Source: Erythrobacter sp. ANT-B3C2
GTDB taxonomy: Bacteria; Pseudomonadota; Alphaproteobacteria; Sphingomonadales; Sphingomonadaceae
Reading direction: 5' to 3'
Length of the DNA: 36,243 nucleotides
Assembly: GCA_001683845.1 (NCBI GenBank)
Contig: LXQI01000022.1
Span: 40,677-76,919 of the forward strand
Below, piece after piece: positions 1 through 8,380 of this stretch (positions are counted from its first letter, which is position 1; each line of letters opens with the position of its first letter). The translations under genes were made by a program, and so were the position numbers. The notes beneath the pieces were generated by a model. The model was not told the origin of the DNA, made no database searches, and worked only from the letters and a program-made list of their open reading frames with translations.

Positions 1-1548
1 CACGATCCGGTCATAGCGCAACGCGCTCGTGTCGCAATCGCGCCGCGTGCCGCAGCCGAGAGCCAGCACCAAATCGGCGATTTCGCTATTGGCGCGGATC
101 TTGTCGATGCTCGCGCTGGCGACGTTGAGGATCTTGCCGCGGATCGGCAGGATCGCCTGCGTCTTGCGGTCGCGCGCCTGCTTGGCGCTGCCCCCGGCGC
201 TGTCGCCCTCCACGATGAACAGCTCAGTCTCGCCGCTGCCTTCGCCGCTGCAATCGGTCAGCTTGCCGGGCAGGCGCAGCTTGCGCGCATTGGTGGCGGT
301 CTTGCGCTTCACCTCGCGCTCGGCCTTGCGCTTGAGCCGCTCCTCCATCCGCTCGGTGATCGCGCCCAGCAGCGCGCGGCCACGCTCCATATTGTCGGTC
401 AGGAAATGGTCGAAATGGTCGCGCACCGCATTCTCGACCAGCCGCGCGGCCTCAGGGCTGGTGAGCCGGTCCTTGGTCTGGCTCTGGAACGAAGGTTCGC
501 GGATGAACACGCTCAGCATGATCTCTGCTCCCGCGATCACGTCCTCGGCGCTGATCTCCTTGGCCTTGCGGTAGTTCACCAGCTCGGCAAAGGCGCGCAA
601 GCCCTTGGTCAGTGCCGCGCGCAGGCCCTGCTCATGCGTGCCGCCATCGGGCGTGGGCACGGTGTTGCAGTACCAGCTGGCTGCCCCGTCGGACCACAGC
701 GGCCAGGCCACCGCCCATTCGACCCGCCCCTGCGCCTGCCCGTCCTGAGCGGGAAAATCCTGGCTGCCCGCGAAGAACTCGGCGGTCACGCATTCGCGCC
801 CCGCCACTTGCTCGGCCAGATGATCGGCCAGCCCGCCGGGGAACTGGAATACCGCCTCCTCCGGCACGCCATCACCGGCTAGCTCGGCCGCGCATTTCCA
901 GCGGATCTCCACGCCGGCGAACAGATAGGCCTTTGATCGGGCCAACCGAAACAGCCGCGCGGGCTTGAACTGTCGCTCCCCGAATATCGCCACGTCCGGC
1001 GTAAAGGCCACCGTAGTGCCACGCCGGTTCGGGGTCGGACCCACTCGCTGCAACGGCCCAGTCGCGTGCCCGGCCGCGAATTCCTGCGCGAACACCTCCT
1101 TGTTGCGCGCCACCTCGACCCGCGTGTTACTGGAAAGCGCATTGACCACGCTCACCCCCACGCCGTGCAGGCCGCCACTGGTGGCATAAGCCTTGCCGGA
1201 AAACTTGCCGCCCGAATGCAGCGTGGTGAGGATCACCTCCAAGCTCGACTTGCCGGGATACTTCGGATGCTCGTCCACCGGGATGCCGCGGCCATTGTCG
1301 CTCACCGTCAGCCGGTTGCCCTCGGCCAGCGTTACCTCGATGCGGTTGGCGTGCCCGGCCACCGCCTCGTCCATCGCATTGTCGATTACCTCGGCGGCGA
1401 GATGGTGCAGCGCCCGCTCGTCGATCCCGCCGATATACATTCCCGGCCGTCGACGCACGGGTTCCAGCCCCTCCAGCACCTCGATTGCGGAGGCATCGTA
1501 ATCGCCGCCATCGCTCTGGGGCAGCGCGTCGAACAGATCGTCGGCCAT
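1..1548 (-). CDS. parE: DNA topoisomerase IV subunit B (partial, C-terminus off window)
   Basis: ParE is the ATPase subunit of topoisomerase IV, which decatenates daughter chromosomes together with ParC. The 516 codons visible read from an ATG at 1548 down to the window edge. The N-terminus has the GHKL ATPase signature: RRPGMYIGG, then EVIDNAMDEA with the Mg/ATP-binding Asn, DNGRGIPV, and a GGLHGVGVSVVNALS lid. Further on, the TOPRIM start ELFIVEGDSAGGSAKQARDR is seen. The reading stops at YDRIV, just before the acidic TOPRIM motif expected next, so roughly the last 140 residues are missing. GyrB has a very similar layout; the choice of ParE rests on the N-terminal wording and a start region without the longer GyrB leader. 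No strong promoter was identified in the 220-bp gap upstream. Confidence 0.9.
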   Translation of the reverse strand, partial: MADDLFDALPQSDGGDYDASAIEVLEGLEPVRRRPGMYIGGIDERALHHLAAEVIDNAMDEAVAGHANRIEVTLAEGNRLTVSDNGRGIPVDEHPKYPGKSSLEVILTTLHSGGKFSGKAYATSGGLHGVGVSVVNALSSNTRVEVARNKEVFAQEFAAGHATGPLQRVGPTPNRRGTTVAFTPDVAIFGERQFKPARLFRLARSKAYLFAGVEIRWKCAAELAGDGVPEEAVFQFPGGLADHLAEQVAGRECVTAEFFAGSQDFPAQDGQAQGRVEWAVAWPLWSDGAASWYCNTVPTPDGGTHEQGLRAALTKGLRAFAELVNYRKAKEISAEDVIAGAEIMLSVFIREPSFQSQTKDRLTSPEAARLVENAVRDHFDHFLTDNMERGRALLGAITERMEERLKRKAEREVKRKTATNARKLRLPGKLTDCSGEGSGETELFIVEGDSAGGSAKQARDRKTQAILPIRGKILNVASASIDKIRANSEIADLVLALGCGTRRDCDTSALRYDRIV

Positions 1549-1768
1549 CGGCCCACTAAGCGCAAGCTGCGCGCAAAGGGCAAGCGCGCCGGCACACTTA
1601 TCGCCAGCGTTTGCCGCCCAATGCTATCAGTCGAGCGTCCCGAAATGGGTCACCATACACTTTTTATTAACTAGGGGCATCCAGTCGGCCCCTGTCCGCG
1701 TATGCAAAGCCGAGGGGCAAATTGGATTCACCAGCCACTCGCCGTCCGTTTCTCCGGGGAGAATTCAT

Positions 1769-2632
1769 ATGAAGAAGATCTTAGTAGCAGCCACCTGCCT
1801 TGCCGCCGCCATGCCGTTCGCCGCCACCGCGGCCACCATCTTCGGCGTCGACGAGAACAACAATCTCGTCACCTTCAACAGCAGCACGCCGGGTTCCACC
1901 AGCTCCGTCGTCGCGATCACCGGCGCGGAAAGCAGCCTCGAGGCGCTCGATTTCCGTCCGCTCAACGGCGTGCTCTACGGCCTCAGCGCTGGTCGGTTCG
2001 TCTATACGATCGACACCATGACCGGCGCCGCCACCGCCGTCAGCGGGCAGCTGGCAATCACTGGCAGCGTGTTCGGCTTCGATTTCAACCCCACGATCGA
2101 TCGCGTGCGGATCGTCAGCAATACCAACGGCAACTTCGTGTTCAACCCGAATGATGGCTCGCTCACCGGTGCGCCCACCACCAGCCCGCTGGCCTATGCG
2201 GCGGGAGACCCGAACGCGGGCGCCAACCCCGGCGTTTCGGCCGCCGCCTACACCACCTCGGCCTTCGGCGAGCCGGCCGCCAGCACCCAGCTCTACTCGA
2301 TCGACACCGATCTCGATGTGCTGACGACCCAGAACAACAATGGCGGCGTGCTGATGACGGTGGGCGAACTGGGCATGGACCTTGGCTCGCGCACCAGCTT
2401 CGATATCGTGGGCAACGAGGCCTTCGTCTTCAATGGCACCTCGCTCTTCAGCGCGGATCTGAACACCGGCGCGCTCACGATGCTGGGCAATACGGATCGG
2501 TCGCTGTTCGGCATCGCTGCCGTTTCGGCCATTCCCGAGCCCGCCACTTGGGCGATGATGATCATCGGCTTCGGCGCCATCGGCTTCATGATGCGCCGCC
2601 GCCAGCAGACCATTCGCGTCGCCTACGCGTAA
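1769..2632 (+). CDS. DUF4394 protein with PEPxxWA C-terminal sorting signal
   Basis: A 287-residue exported protein of unknown function. It has a Sec signal peptide (MKKILVAATCLAAAMPFAATA), then a DUF4394-type repeat-rich beta domain with phrases such as IFGVDENNNLVTFN, LDFRPLNGVLYGL and GFDFNPTIDRVRIVS. The tail has AIPEPATWAMMIIGFGAIGF followed by MRRRQQ, the PEP-CTERM layout (PEP motif, hydrophobic helix, basic end) in its sphingomonad PEPxxWA form. By family knowledge such tails are processed by an exosortase-type system and the protein is surface-exposed or released; no exosortase gene lies in this window. The start is set by the signal peptide and a GGGGAGA ribosome site about 6 bases upstream. 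A strong hairpin terminator follows. Confidence 0.85.
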   Translation: MKKILVAATCLAAAMPFAATAATIFGVDENNNLVTFNSSTPGSTSSVVAITGAESSLEALDFRPLNGVLYGLSAGRFVYTIDTMTGAATAVSGQLAITGSVFGFDFNPTIDRVRIVSNTNGNFVFNPNDGSLTGAPTTSPLAYAAGDPNAGANPGVSAAAYTTSAFGEPAASTQLYSIDTDLDVLTTQNNNGGVLMTVGELGMDLGSRTSFDIVGNEAFVFNGTSLFSADLNTGALTMLGNTDRSLFGIAAVSAIPEPATWAMMIIGFGAIGFMMRRRQQTIRVAYA

Positions 2633-2652
2633 TCAGCGGCTGAACAGGATAA

Positions 2653-2682
2653 AGCCGCCGGCCTCGCGCCGGCGGCTCTTTT
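2653..2682 (+). terminator. Rho-independent terminator of the DUF4394 gene
   Basis: A perfect 10-bp stem (2653-2662 with 2668-2677) with a 5-base loop is followed by TCTTTT. It lies 20 bases after the DUF4394 stop and between two convergent genes. On the other strand the stem is followed only by TTTA, so it may act weakly for the minus-strand lipoprotein gene as well. Confidence 0.85.
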
Positions 2683-2716
2683 CATGCCCGGGCCACTCCC
2701 AGCCGGGCAGGCCAGC

Positions 2717-3877
2717 CTAGAACCGCTGCGGCGCCGGGTCGATCACCGTCACCGTGCCGGAGCCCACCTGGCGAACCTCCATTGCCCGCTCGCCCACGCC
2801 GCGGCGGGTAAAGCGGAACGGGCCGTCGAGCCCGAGGAACCCCTCCGCATTGACCATCTCGCCAACGGGAAAGTCGCGTCCCGGCCGCCAGTCGCGCGCC
2901 ACCCGCAGCGCCAGCAGCACCGAATCATAGCCCAGCGTGGCGATGCGATAAGGCTGCTCGCCGAACCGCGCCTGGTAGCTCTGGACGAACTGGCGATAGC
3001 GCTCGTCCGGCACGGCCGAGAACCACCCGCCGCGCAGCGCTGCGGCATTGGCGATGCCCGCCTCGCCGCTCCAAAGCTCGGTGCCGAGGAAATTGGGCCG
3101 CACGCCGCGCCGCGCCAGCGCGCTGGCCGCCATCGCCGAAAGGCGCGGCCCCTCGGCGATCATCACCGCATCCAGCGTTCCGGCCGCGGCCAGCCGCTCG
3201 GCCGCGCTGATGATCGAGGTGTTGCCCCGGTCGTAACGCTGGATCGCCACCAGCTCGCCCCGGTTGGAGAGCGCCGCGCTCAGCGCTTCGGCGGCGCGAT
3301 TGCCATATTCGCCCTGCGGCAGCAGCGCGCCAAAGCGGCGGGAGCCCTGCGCCAGCGCATGGCCGATGGTGCGCTCCACCGATTGCTCGGGGATATGGCC
3401 CATCACGAACACGTCGGGCTGGGCCACCGTGCTGTCGTTGGAGAAGGTGATCAGCGGCACGTCGGCCGGGCGGGCCTGCGCCAGCACCGGCGCCACGTCC
3501 TCGCGCATCAGCGGGCCGAGGATCAGCCGGTTGCCATCGGCGATCGCGCGGGCCGCGGCGGTCCCGGCGCCGGTCGCCGTGTCGTAGGTGGTGATGCGCA
3601 GGTTCTCGGCCGATGTGTCGAGCAGCGCCATGGTGCTGGCATTGGCAATCGCCCGGCCCACCGCCTCGTTGCTGCCCGAAAGCGGCACCAGCAGCGCCAC
3701 CCGGTGGCGCTCGGTATCCGTCGGCAGCCTGTCGTCGGCCGGCGCGGCGCTCGGCCTCGGCGGCGGCGGCGGCGGCGCGGGTGCCGGCGCACGCTCGCCG
3801 CCAGGGATCACCTGGCAGGCGGATAGCGCCAGCGTGCAGAAGGCCGCGAAAAGACCACGCCGGATGATCGCCACCAT
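2717..3877 (-). CDS. Penicillin-binding protein activator-like lipoprotein (LppC/LpoA-type, periplasmic binding fold)
   Basis: A predicted lipoprotein of 386 residues. The start at 3877 gives a basic N-terminus (MVAIIRRGL), a hydrophobic stretch and the lipobox LSAC, and has an AGGGAG ribosome site; a longer in-frame start at 3955 lacks this logic. A proline-rich linker (PAPAPPPPPPRPSAAPAD) follows. Then comes a type I periplasmic-binding fold resembling branched-chain amino-acid receptors and LpoA: VALLVPLSGSNEAVGRAI, LILGPLMREDVAPVLAQA, PLITFSNDSTVAQP, GEYGNRAAEAL. In sphingomonads this family is annotated as penicillin-binding protein activator and sits divergent from rsmI, as here. Its role in activating peptidoglycan synthases is inferred from family membership. 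Confidence 0.8.
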   Translation of the reverse strand: MVAIIRRGLFAAFCTLALSACQVIPGGERAPAPAPPPPPPRPSAAPADDRLPTDTERHRVALLVPLSGSNEAVGRAIANASTMALLDTSAENLRITTYDTATGAGTAAARAIADGNRLILGPLMREDVAPVLAQARPADVPLITFSNDSTVAQPDVFVMGHIPEQSVERTIGHALAQGSRRFGALLPQGEYGNRAAEALSAALSNRGELVAIQRYDRGNTSIISAAERLAAAGTLDAVMIAEGPRLSAMAASALARRGVRPNFLGTELWSGEAGIANAAALRGGWFSAVPDERYRQFVQSYQARFGEQPYRIATLGYDSVLLALRVARDWRPGRDFPVGEMVNAEGFLGLDGPFRFTRRGVGERAMEVRQVGSGTVTVIDPAPQRF

Positions 3878-3944
3878 GCAAAAACTCCCTGGTTCTGCGG
3901 CCCGGCCTTGTCTCCGGCACCGCCTGTGGGCCACAAGGCGCCGC

Positions 3945-4793
3945 GTGAGCGACACCCCTCTCCATTCAGCCCTTGATCCGGGCCTCTATATTGTCGCCAC
4001 GCCGATTGGCAATCTCGGCGACATCACCCGCCGCGCCGCGAAGGTACTGGAAACGTGCGATCTCATCGCCTGCGAGGATACGCGCGTCACCGGTAGGCTA
4101 TTGCAGCATCTGGGGATATCCCGCCCGCTGTGGCGCTACGACGATCATGCCTCGCCCGAAGACCGCGCCCGGCTGATCACCGATATGGCCCACAAGGCGG
4201 TCGCGCTGGTCAGCGATGCGGGCACGCCGCTGGTGTCCGATCCCGGCTACCGGCTGGTGCGCCAGGCCCGCGCCGCCGGCATCGCGATTACCTCACTGCC
4301 GGGCCCGAGCGCGCCGATAATGGCGCTCGCCCTGTCGGGCCTCCCGAGCGACCGCTTCCTGTTCGCCGGCTTCCTCCCCGCGAAGGACAAGGCCCGCGCC
4401 GATCTGCTGGCGGAACTCGCCCCCATCCGCACCACGCTGGTGTTCTTCGAGACAGCGCCCCGGCTCAGCAAATCGCTGGCCGCCATAAGCGATCAACTGC
4501 CCGGCCGCGAATGCGCGGTCGCCCGCGAACTGACGAAATTGTACGAGGAATGCCGCACCGGCACGCCGGAGGAACTGCTCGCGCATTACATCGCGCACCC
4601 CCCGCGCGGAGAGATCGTACTGCTGCTAGGCCCGCCCCCCGAGCGAGCCGCATCCGAGGCCGATGCAGACGCGATGCTGCGCGATGCATTGGCCTCGGAA
4701 AAGCCCTCGCAGGCTGCCGCGCAGGTGGCCAAGGCAACCGGGCTCGATCGCCGTACGCTCTACGCCCGCGCGCTCGAACTGCGCGGCGAATGA
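3945..4793 (+). CDS. rsmI: 16S rRNA (cytidine-1402 2'-O)-methyltransferase
   Basis: RsmI 2'-O-methylates C1402 in the 30S decoding centre using SAM. The 282-residue product has the tetrapyrrole-methylase fold: GLYIVATPIGNLGDIT near the N-terminus, CEDTRVTGRLLQHLGI, ALVSDAGTPLVSDPGYRLV and SLPGPSAPIMALALSGLP, with GEIVLLLG near the C-terminus and a small helical tail. No ATG is available at the right place. GTG at 3945 gives the usual length, with AAGG just upstream. The gene lies 67 bp from, and divergent to, the activator-like lipoprotein gene, and its TGA overlaps the ATG of yraN (ATGA). Confidence 0.92.
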   Translation: MSDTPLHSALDPGLYIVATPIGNLGDITRRAAKVLETCDLIACEDTRVTGRLLQHLGISRPLWRYDDHASPEDRARLITDMAHKAVALVSDAGTPLVSDPGYRLVRQARAAGIAITSLPGPSAPIMALALSGLPSDRFLFAGFLPAKDKARADLLAELAPIRTTLVFFETAPRLSKSLAAISDQLPGRECAVARELTKLYEECRTGTPEELLAHYIAHPPRGEIVLLLGPPPERAASEADADAMLRDALASEKPSQAAAQVAKATGLDRRTLYARALELRGE

Positions 4794-5140
4794 AGCGCCA
4801 ACTGGCCGAACAGCGCGGCCGCACCGCCGAGCAGCGCGCCGAAAGCTGGCTGCTGGATCACGGCTGGGAGATCCTCGCCCGCCGCCGCAAGACAAGGCTG
4901 GGCGAGATCGATCTCATCGCCCGGCAAGGCACCACCGTCGCCTTCGTCGAGGTCAAATGGCGCCAGCATGCCGGCGCGCTCGCCTTCGCTATCGACGAGC
5001 CGCGCCTCGCCCGGGTCGCCGCCGCTGCCGAGTCGGTGGCGCATGAATATGTCCGCGAGGGCGAAGACATGCGGGTGGACGTGATCCTGCTTGCACCCGG
5101 CCGCCCGCCCGACCACATCGTCAACGCCTGGCAGCCCTAG
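4790..5140 (+). CDS. yraN: YraN family (UPF0102) endonuclease-like protein
   Basis: A 116-residue member of UPF0102/YraN, predicted to have a Holliday-junction-resolvase/endonuclease-like fold. The family core is visible as GEIDLIARQGTTVAFVEVKWR, with the acidic and lysine residues expected of a PD-(D/E)XK-type site. The start ATG overlaps the rsmI stop by 4 bases, implying translational coupling. The biological role of the family is poorly known; linkage to rsmI is common. Confidence 0.88.
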   Translation: MKRQLAEQRGRTAEQRAESWLLDHGWEILARRRKTRLGEIDLIARQGTTVAFVEVKWRQHAGALAFAIDEPRLARVAAAAESVAHEYVREGEDMRVDVILLAPGRPPDHIVNAWQP

Positions 5141-5161
5141 CCGGCAATCGAAGGAGCCGGC

Positions 5162-6118
5162 ATGTCCCTGCGCGTCGCGGTCCAGATGGACCCGCTGGAA
5201 ACCATCAATATCGCCAGCGATTCCTCCTTCGCGCTGATGCTCACGGCGCAGGCGCGCGGCGCCGCGCTGTGGCATTACGACGTGCGCACGCTGGCCTGGG
5301 AGGATGGCCGCATCACCGCGCATACCCGGCCGGTCACCGTCCGTCGCGTTGCCGGCGACCACTTCGCCTATACCGGCGAGACCGTCCGCCTCGATCTCGC
5401 CGCCGAGGTGGACGTGGTGCTGATGCGGCAGGATCCGCCGTTTGATCTGGGCTACATCAGCGCCGCGCTGCTGCTCGACCGGCTCAAGGGCGAAACACTG
5501 GTCGTCAACGATCCGCGCCAAGTGATCAACGCGCCCGAAAAGATGTTGGTGCTCGATTATGCGGGCTTCATGCCACCCACGCTGGTGGCCCGCAGCATCG
5601 AGGATGTGCGCGCCTTCCACGCGAAGCACGGCTCGGTGGTGGTCAAGCCGCTGCACGGAAATGGCGGCAAGGCCATCTTTCGCATCGACGAGGCCGGCAC
5701 CAACCTCGCCGCGCTCACCGAGCTCTTTGGCCAGGTCTGGCCCGAGCCGTTCATGGTCCAACCGTTCCTCCCCGAAGTGACCGAGGGCGACAAGCGCATC
5801 GTGCTGGTCGATGGCGAGATAGCCGGCGCGATCAACCGCAAGCCGGGGGAGGGCGAGTTCCGCTCCAATCTCGCGCAGGGCGGTTATGCGGAGGCAACCA
5901 CGCTCACCGCCCGCGAGGAGGAGATCTGCGCCGCCATGGGCCCGGAACTGAAGCGCCGCGGCCTCGTGTTCGTCGGCATCGACGTGATTGGCGGCAAGTG
6001 GCTCACCGAAATCAACGTCACCAGCCCCACCGGCATCCTCGCCATCGACGCCTTCAACGGCACCGACACCCCCGCACGCATCTGGGACGCGATCGAAGCC
6101 CGGCTCGCCGCATTGTAG
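5162..6118 (+). CDS. gshB: Glutathione synthetase
   Basis: GshB joins gamma-glutamylcysteine and glycine with ATP, the second step of glutathione synthesis in the cytoplasm. The 318-residue product begins with the prokaryotic GSH-synthetase N-domain (RVAVQMDPLETINIASDSSF). It continues with VDVVLMRQDPPFDLGYISA and the ATP-grasp core GSVVVKPLHGNGGKAIFRI, RKPGEGEFRSNLAQGG and LTEINVTSPTGI. Length is typical. A GAAGGAG ribosome site precedes the ATG. It follows yraN by 21 bases and probably belongs to the rsmI-yraN-gshB transcript. Confidence 0.95.
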   Translation: MSLRVAVQMDPLETINIASDSSFALMLTAQARGAALWHYDVRTLAWEDGRITAHTRPVTVRRVAGDHFAYTGETVRLDLAAEVDVVLMRQDPPFDLGYISAALLLDRLKGETLVVNDPRQVINAPEKMLVLDYAGFMPPTLVARSIEDVRAFHAKHGSVVVKPLHGNGGKAIFRIDEAGTNLAALTELFGQVWPEPFMVQPFLPEVTEGDKRIVLVDGEIAGAINRKPGEGEFRSNLAQGGYAEATTLTAREEEICAAMGPELKRRGLVFVGIDVIGGKWLTEINVTSPTGILAIDAFNGTDTPARIWDAIEARLAAL

Positions 6119-6161
6119 GCGCAGCCCATGAACCCGCGCGCCGCTCGCCCGTTCTGCCGCC

Positions 6162-6773
6162 ATGGATGAGCTGATCTTGGATATCGTCGAGCGGGGCGGC
6201 TATCTCGGCATCGCGCTGCTGATGGCGCTGGAGAATATCTTTCCGCCGATCCCCTCCGAGCTGATCATGGGCCTCGGGGGCGTGCTGGTGGCGCGCGGCG
6301 CGATGGATTTCTGGCCGCTGCTGCTGGTGGGCACGCTCGGCACCACGGTGGGCAATTATGTCTGGTTCTGGATCGGCAATCGCTACGGCTACGAGCGGCT
6401 CGAACCGCTGGTGGAGCGCTGGGGCCGCTGGCTGACGCTGGATTGGGAGCATGTCGAACAGGCCAGCCGCTTCTTCCAGCGCTACGGCCAGTGGCTGGTG
6501 TTCGCCCTGCGCTTCTCGCCCTTCCTGCGCACGATGATCTCGCTGCCTGCGGGGCTGATGCACATGTCCGTCTGGCGCTTCCTGATCTTCACCTTCCTCG
6601 GCTCGGCGATCTGGAACACGCTGCTGATCCTGGGCGCCGCCTGGCTCGCGCGCTACATCGAGCAATATGAGGGCCTGATGGGCTGGATCATCGTGGGCTC
6701 GATCGTGCTGTTCGTCATCGGATACATCTGGCGGGTGATCACCTGGAGCCCGCGGCGCAGTCCGGGCGAGTGA
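6162..6773 (+). CDS. DedA family inner-membrane protein
   Basis: A 203-residue polytopic membrane protein of the DedA/SNARE-associated (VTT) family, whose members are linked to lipid flipping and envelope homeostasis. Visible signatures are ENIFPPIPSELIMGLGG, with the conserved acidic residue and proline-rich re-entrant loop, then GTLGTTVGNYVWFWIG and FSPFLRTMISLPAGL with the conserved FxRxxxxxPAG pattern. Several hydrophobic segments follow. It starts 43 bases after gshB; the substrate cannot be told from sequence. Confidence 0.88.
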   Translation: MDELILDIVERGGYLGIALLMALENIFPPIPSELIMGLGGVLVARGAMDFWPLLLVGTLGTTVGNYVWFWIGNRYGYERLEPLVERWGRWLTLDWEHVEQASRFFQRYGQWLVFALRFSPFLRTMISLPAGLMHMSVWRFLIFTFLGSAIWNTLLILGAAWLARYIEQYEGLMGWIIVGSIVLFVIGYIWRVITWSPRRSPGE

Positions 6774-6787
6774 CGCTGCCGCGCTCC

Positions 6788-6818
6788 TTGACACCGCGCC
6801 GCCGCTCGGGAGAATAAA
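6788..6818 (+). promoter_or_regulatory. Possible sigma70-type promoter before the cytochrome b561 gene
   Basis: A perfect TTGACA lies at 6788-6793, followed 19 bases later by AATAAA in an 87-bp gap between the dedA-like gene and the cytochrome gene. The spacing is longer than ideal and the -10 match is partial, so this is only a candidate. Confidence 0.3.
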
Positions 6819-6860
6819 CCGCTCCGCGCCGTTATCCGGTGCCTGGTTGGTGGGGGAAGG

Positions 6861-7466
6861 ATGGCCCAGCCTGAAGCGCACACGCGACCGGCCCCGCAAT
6901 CCGGCTGGGGTGACAGCCGCGCGGGTTACGGGCCCATCAGCCGGGCGCTGCACTGGGGCATGGCGCTGCTGCTGTTCTGGCAGTTCACCTCCGCGCTGCT
7001 GCGCCAGTTCGCGTCCGACACCGCCATCGAAAGCTTCTTCTGGAGCATGCACTTCAATTTCGGCATGATCCTGTGGGGCTTGGTGCTGCTGCGCGGCGCC
7101 TGGGGCTTGGCGAACCTGTCACGCCGGCCGCCGTACCCGGGCCCACCGCTCCAGCAACGCGCCGCGGGCGCGGTCCACTTTACGCTCTATGCCCTGATGC
7201 TGACGGTGCCGAGCCTGGCGCTGTTGCGCGCTTATGGCAGCGAGCGTGGGCTGAGCTGGTTCGGCCTGCCGATCTTCGCGCCGCGCGAGGCCGAGATCGA
7301 GCCACTGGTGGCGCTCGGCAGTGCGCTGCACGGCGAACTGGGCTATGCGCTGCTCGCGCTGGTGGCCGGGCATGTGACGATGGCCCTGTGGCACGGCTTT
7401 GTGCGCCGCGACGGCATCCTCCCGCGCATGACCCGCGGAAACGAGCGCTACGGCGAAACGGCCTAG
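6861..7466 (+). CDS. Cytochrome b561 family protein
   Basis: A 201-residue membrane di-haem cytochrome b of the bacterial b561 family, proposed to pass electrons between the quinone pool and periplasmic or superoxide targets. Signatures are YGPISRALHWGMALLLFWQF with the first haem His, MHFNFGMILWGLVLLRGAW, VHFTLYALMLTVPSLALLRAYGS, and ALHGELGYALLALVAGHVTM, followed by ALWHGFVRRDGILPRM. Four transmembrane helices are expected. The ATG follows a GGGGGAAGG tract. The TAG stop shares the 4-bp palindrome CTAG with the stop of convergent xerC. Confidence 0.9.
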   Translation: MAQPEAHTRPAPQSGWGDSRAGYGPISRALHWGMALLLFWQFTSALLRQFASDTAIESFFWSMHFNFGMILWGLVLLRGAWGLANLSRRPPYPGPPLQQRAAGAVHFTLYALMLTVPSLALLRAYGSERGLSWFGLPIFAPREAEIEPLVALGSALHGELGYALLALVAGHVTMALWHGFVRRDGILPRMTRGNERYGETA

Positions 7467-8380
7467 CGCTCGCGCGGATGGGCCGCGCGATAGGTCTCCA
7501 GCATGGTCGCGGCATCGACGCGGGTGTAGATCTGGGTGGAGCCCAGGCTCGCATGGCCGAGCAGCTCCTGCAGGCTGCGCAGATCCGCCCCGGCGCCGAG
7601 CAGGTGCGTGGCGAAGCTGTGGCGCAGCGCATGCGGCGTGGCGCTGGGCGGCAGGCCGAGCAGCAAACGCGCCCGCGCCACCGCCTTCTGCACCATCCCC
7701 TGCCCGAGCGGCGCCCCCTTCGCCCCGCGAAACAGCGGCTCCTGCGCTGCCAGCGGCCAGGGGCAGCGCGCGGCATAGTCCGCCACCGCCGCGCGCACGA
7801 TCGGCAGGATCGGCACCACCCGCTGCTTGCCACCCTTGCCGGTGACGGTCAGCACCTCGCCCAGCGGAAGATCGGCGGCTTTGAGCGACAGCGCCTCGGC
7901 GATCCGCAGGCCTGCGCCATACATCAGCAGCAGCACCGCCCGGTCGCGCGCGCCGATCCACTCCTGATCCGCCGCCTCGCCCACCGCGTCGGCGAGGTTC
8001 AGCGCATCGTCAGGCGTCACCGGCCGCGGCAATCCCTTGGCAAGCCGCGGCCCTCGCAGCCGGGGCAGGGCCGGGTCGCTCACCCCCGCCTGAGCCCTTG
8101 CGAACAGCAGGAACGCCTTCATCGCGGAAAGCTCGCGCGCGGCCGAGACATTGCCCAACCCCTCGGCCCGCCGCGCCGCGAGTTGCTCACGCAAGGCGCG
8201 CAGGTCGATCCGCGCCACCGCCCCAAACCCTTCAGCCCCGGTGGCATCGATCAGCCGGGCGGCAGTGGCGACATAGGCGCGCACCGTGTGCGGCGAGCGG
8301 CGGCGGCTCTCTGCCAAATGCGCGCGCCACGCCTCGAGCATGTCGGCGCGCTGCTCGGTTCGGGGCGGGGCGTGGCTCAT
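7463..8380 (-). CDS. xerC: Tyrosine recombinase XerC
   Basis: XerC works with XerD at dif to resolve chromosome dimers at division. The 305-residue product has an N-terminal core-binding domain (RRSPHTVRAYVATAARL) and a C-terminal catalytic domain with all expected residues: Arg in GAGLRIAEAL, Lys in TGKGGKQRVVPI, HALRHSFATHLL, GHASLGSTQIYTRV with the nucleophile Tyr. The start at 8380 forms an ATGA overlap with the hemW stop; longer in-frame starts run into hemW. It is last in the minus-strand operon rph-rdgB-hemW-xerC. XerD or a related integrase is possible, but the housekeeping setting favours XerC. Confidence 0.88.
   Translation of the reverse strand: MSHAPPRTEQRADMLEAWRAHLAESRRRSPHTVRAYVATAARLIDATGAEGFGAVARIDLRALREQLAARRAEGLGNVSAARELSAMKAFLLFARAQAGVSDPALPRLRGPRLAKGLPRPVTPDDALNLADAVGEAADQEWIGARDRAVLLLMYGAGLRIAEALSLKAADLPLGEVLTVTGKGGKQRVVPILPIVRAAVADYAARCPWPLAAQEPLFRGAKGAPLGQGMVQKAVARARLLLGLPPSATPHALRHSFATHLLGAGADLRSLQELLGHASLGSTQIYTRVDAATMLETYRAAHPRER

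Noticed and set aside
4760-6163. 467-codon minus-strand frame
   Set aside because: Antisense shadow of yraN and gshB, which have clear family motifs on the plus strand.
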